From Competibacteraceae bacterium UBA2792 (GTDB taxonomy: Bacteria; Pseudomonadota; Gammaproteobacteria; Competibacterales; Competibacteraceae), in assembly GCA_002352125.1 (NCBI GenBank), contig DEHU01000013.1, positions 23,639 through 47,529 on the forward strand: a stretch of DNA of 23,891 bases, in the 5' to 3' direction. Both the position numbers and the translations under genes were made by a program. The first letter of the stretch is position 1, and every line of letters starts with the position of its first letter. Under the pieces are notes generated by a model that was given only the letters and a program-made list of their open reading frames with translations, ran no database searches and was not told where the DNA came from. Shown in pieces: positions 22,128-23,891 of the stretch.

Positions 22128-23398
22128 AGCGCGTCGACCGCAGTGTCGGCTATCGGTAAGGTCAGGCTGAACATAGCGCCATAGCCGCTATTGTTTTCGG
22201 CCCATAAACGGCCCCCTTGGTTCTCTACCAACGAACGGCTGATCGCCAAACCCAAACCCAGTCCTTGCGGTTTGGTGGTGTGAAAACTTCGAAACAGTTG
22301 CTCGGTATTGCCGTCCGGTAACCCAGGGCCTTGGTCTCGAATCCGGACGAGTATCCGGTCCGATCTTTGGTGTTTCGCTTCGATTGCGACGACGCCGTGT
22401 TCGAGCTGGGGATGCGGACCAGCTTCGATGGCGTTGTACAGCAGGTTGAGCAACACTTGCTCGATCTGGAGCGGATCGCCGCATACTTGGGGCAGCGGTT
22501 TGGAGAGAAACCGGAGTTCAAGCCGGATCCGATGCTTGTTGGCTTCCGTTTCGCACAGATCGATGACGTTGGCCAACAAGCGCGTCAAATCCACAGCCAC
22601 CCGGCGAACGGGCTCTTTGCGGATCAGCTTGCGCAACCGTTTGACCAGATCGCCCGCCCGGCAGGCCTGTTTGGCGATTTGATCCAGACGCTCGCGCAAT
22701 ACCATCGGCGGTGGCGCGCCGGTCTCCAGTTGCCGCTGGCTGCCGTGCGCATAATTGACGATGGCCGCCAACGGCTGGTTCAACTCGTGGATCAGGCTCG
22801 AAGTCATCTCGCCCAGCAGCAGCAACCGGCCGGCATGGGCCAGCTCGGTGCGGCGGACGATTTCGGTCTCCTGCCGGCGCAGCGCCGCCGCTAGCACTCG
22901 GCCCAAAGCGTACAGAAAGCAGCGTTGCTCTTCGTCGGGAATTTGATCGATGAATACGCACAAGGCCAGCAAGCGGCACGAAGCCGCCCGCAGCGGCTGC
23001 AACAGCAAGACGCTATCGTCGGGCATCACGAGGATTTCGGCGGGATCGGCCGCATTCTCGTCCGGGCAGTCCGCACCGGGCCGCGCGGCTAAACCGGCGA
23101 GGGCATTCCGCAGGAAGCGGTTTCCGTCCGGATCGAACCCTAGCGGTTGCCAGCGGCCTTCGACGTACTCGGCCAGCGGTTCGTCTTTCCGCTGACGCAA
23201 GAGTAAACTGCGTTGGCCCCCGCAAATGGCGTGCAGGCCTATCGCCGTCTGCTCCAGCAAGGTTTCCAGCAAGCTGTCGCGTAAGGCTAACACGCTGATC
23301 TTGACCAGCAATTCCTGGCGATGTCGCAAAAGGAGATCGCGGTGGTGATCGACCAGGAACGATAGGGCTTCTTTACGTCGTTCCTGTGAAAGGGCCAT
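22124..23398 (-). CDS. Soluble sensor histidine kinase
   Basis: 424 residues with no membrane segment, so a cytoplasmic sensor. The first about 180 residues form an undefined sensory region that could be a GAF-like domain. The kinase part has the H-box LGEMTSSLIHELNQPLAA (H204), the N-box LLNLLYNAIEA (N322), the G1 box DQGPGL (355-360) and the G2 box GLGLGLAI (379-386), in the style of FixL-type kinases. It phosphorylates the response regulator encoded immediately downstream. The signal is unknown: no haem-PAS domain like that of FixL is apparent. It diverges from the gene at 23545 across a 146-bp promoter region. Confidence 0.92.
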   Translation of the reverse strand: MALSQERRKEALSFLVDHHRDLLLRHRQELLVKISVLALRDSLLETLLEQTAIGLHAICGGQRSLLLRQRKDEPLAEYVEGRWQPLGFDPDGNRFLRNALAGLAARPGADCPDENAADPAEILVMPDDSVLLLQPLRAASCRLLALCVFIDQIPDEEQRCFLYALGRVLAAALRRQETEIVRRTELAHAGRLLLLGEMTSSLIHELNQPLAAIVNYAHGSQRQLETGAPPPMVLRERLDQIAKQACRAGDLVKRLRKLIRKEPVRRVAVDLTRLLANVIDLCETEANKHRIRLELRFLSKPLPQVCGDPLQIEQVLLNLLYNAIEAGPHPQLEHGVVAIEAKHQRSDRILVRIRDQGPGLPDGNTEQLFRSFHTTKPQGLGLGLAISRSLVENQGGRLWAENNSGYGAMFSLTLPIADTAVDAL

Positions 23399-23544
23399 CA
23401 GTTAGGATAATGATTCAGTCCCCATGAAGATTGTCGCACGGTATCGAGATACGGAGACCCACGTTCGCCAAAACAGACCGATAGAATATACCTCGCCATT
23501 CGAAATTTCGAGCAACCCTTCACGGCTAGAGGAGGATCGTCGCC

Positions 23545-23891
23545 ATGACCGCCGCCACTCATTCCGAAGACGCCTTAGTGCTACGCCAGGTCGAGGCGAA
23601 CGTCGCCACGCTGACGCTTAACCGCCCCAAACAATACAACGCCTTGTCTCAGGCCATGTTGGCTGCGCTGCAAACGGAATTGGATGCTGTCGCGGTCGAT
23701 GGAGCGATTCGCGTGGTGGTGATCGCGGGTAGCGGTTCGGCGTTCTGCGCCGGCCACGATCTCAAGGAGATGCGCGCTCACGCCGACCCCGCTTTCCACC
23801 GGGACTTGTTTGCCCAATGCGGGCGGGTCATGTTGACCATCAACCGCTTGCCGCAGCCGGTGATCGCGCGGGTGCACGGCATCGCCACCGC
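23545..23891 (+). CDS. Enoyl-CoA hydratase/isomerase family, ECHDC3-like (3' partial)
   Basis: The gene runs off the window. The start at ATG 23545 has a strong GAGGAGGA Shine-Dalgarno sequence at about 23529-23536. The first 115 residues show the crotonase fold pattern: TLTLNRPKQYNALS, then FCAGHDLKEMRAHAD (oxyanion-hole region), and VMLTINRLPQPVIARVHGIAT, with the second oxyanion-hole region just beginning at the edge. The GHDLKEMR and LPQPVIARVHG patterns fit the ECHDC3-like branch. A role in acyl-CoA metabolism is inferred. It is divergent from the histidine kinase. Confidence 0.88.
   Translation, partial: MTAATHSEDALVLRQVEANVATLTLNRPKQYNALSQAMLAALQTELDAVAVDGAIRVVVIAGSGSAFCAGHDLKEMRAHADPAFHRDLFAQCGRVMLTINRLPQPVIARVHGIAT

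Overview
The window holds the right-hand part of an integrated temperate phage (about 1-19871) followed by host chromosome (about 19842-23891). The phage part is GC-rich and shows siphovirus or Mu-like tail architecture. The flanking genes (ALKBH2-type AlkB, TANGO2/NRDE protein, FixL/FixJ-like two-component pair, ECHDC3-like enoyl-CoA hydratase) suggest a GC-rich proteobacterium, probably a gammaproteobacterium. No species can be named from the sequence alone.

Layout. (1) 3-10460, + strand: a tightly packed tail module with stop/start overlaps. It runs from a tape measure protein (5' end outside the window) through seven tail or fibre proteins and one small protein of unknown role. One of these, at 7891-9420, carries nine copies of an unusual EHDAAW-type repeat. 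(2) 10457-11268: an immunity switch with divergent small HTH regulators and three matching 17-bp dyad operators, each lying in or on a recognisable promoter. (3) 11369-15358: an early operon with small phage proteins, a large TOPRIM primase-helicase and a zinc-ribbon protein. (4) 15355-16309: a BRO-N antirepressor gene preceded by a structured leader that matches the C4 antisense RNA of P1/P7-type phages. One of its loops is perfectly complementary to the antirepressor's ribosome-binding region. (5) 16310-16888: a non-coding region with many GTGCGGGTTAG iterons around an AT-rich segment, a candidate replication origin. (6) 16889-19871: two unrelated site-specific recombinases, one tyrosine and one large serine type. 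The serine recombinase gene ends inside a tRNA-Arg(CCU) gene, marking the integration junction.

Host side: tRNA-Arg, then a minus-strand alkB-like/NRDE pair joined by a GTGA overlap, then a minus-strand response regulator/histidine kinase pair joined by an ATGA-type overlap, and a divergent enoyl-CoA hydratase gene that runs off the window.

How the parts probably work together (inference): the two HTH proteins compete for the shared operators to set lysis or lysogeny. The third operator controls the early/replication operon. The antirepressor is held off by C4-like RNA pairing. The iteron region and primase-helicase serve replication, and one or both recombinases integrate and excise the element at tRNA-Arg. 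Head, terminase and lysis genes are not in the window.
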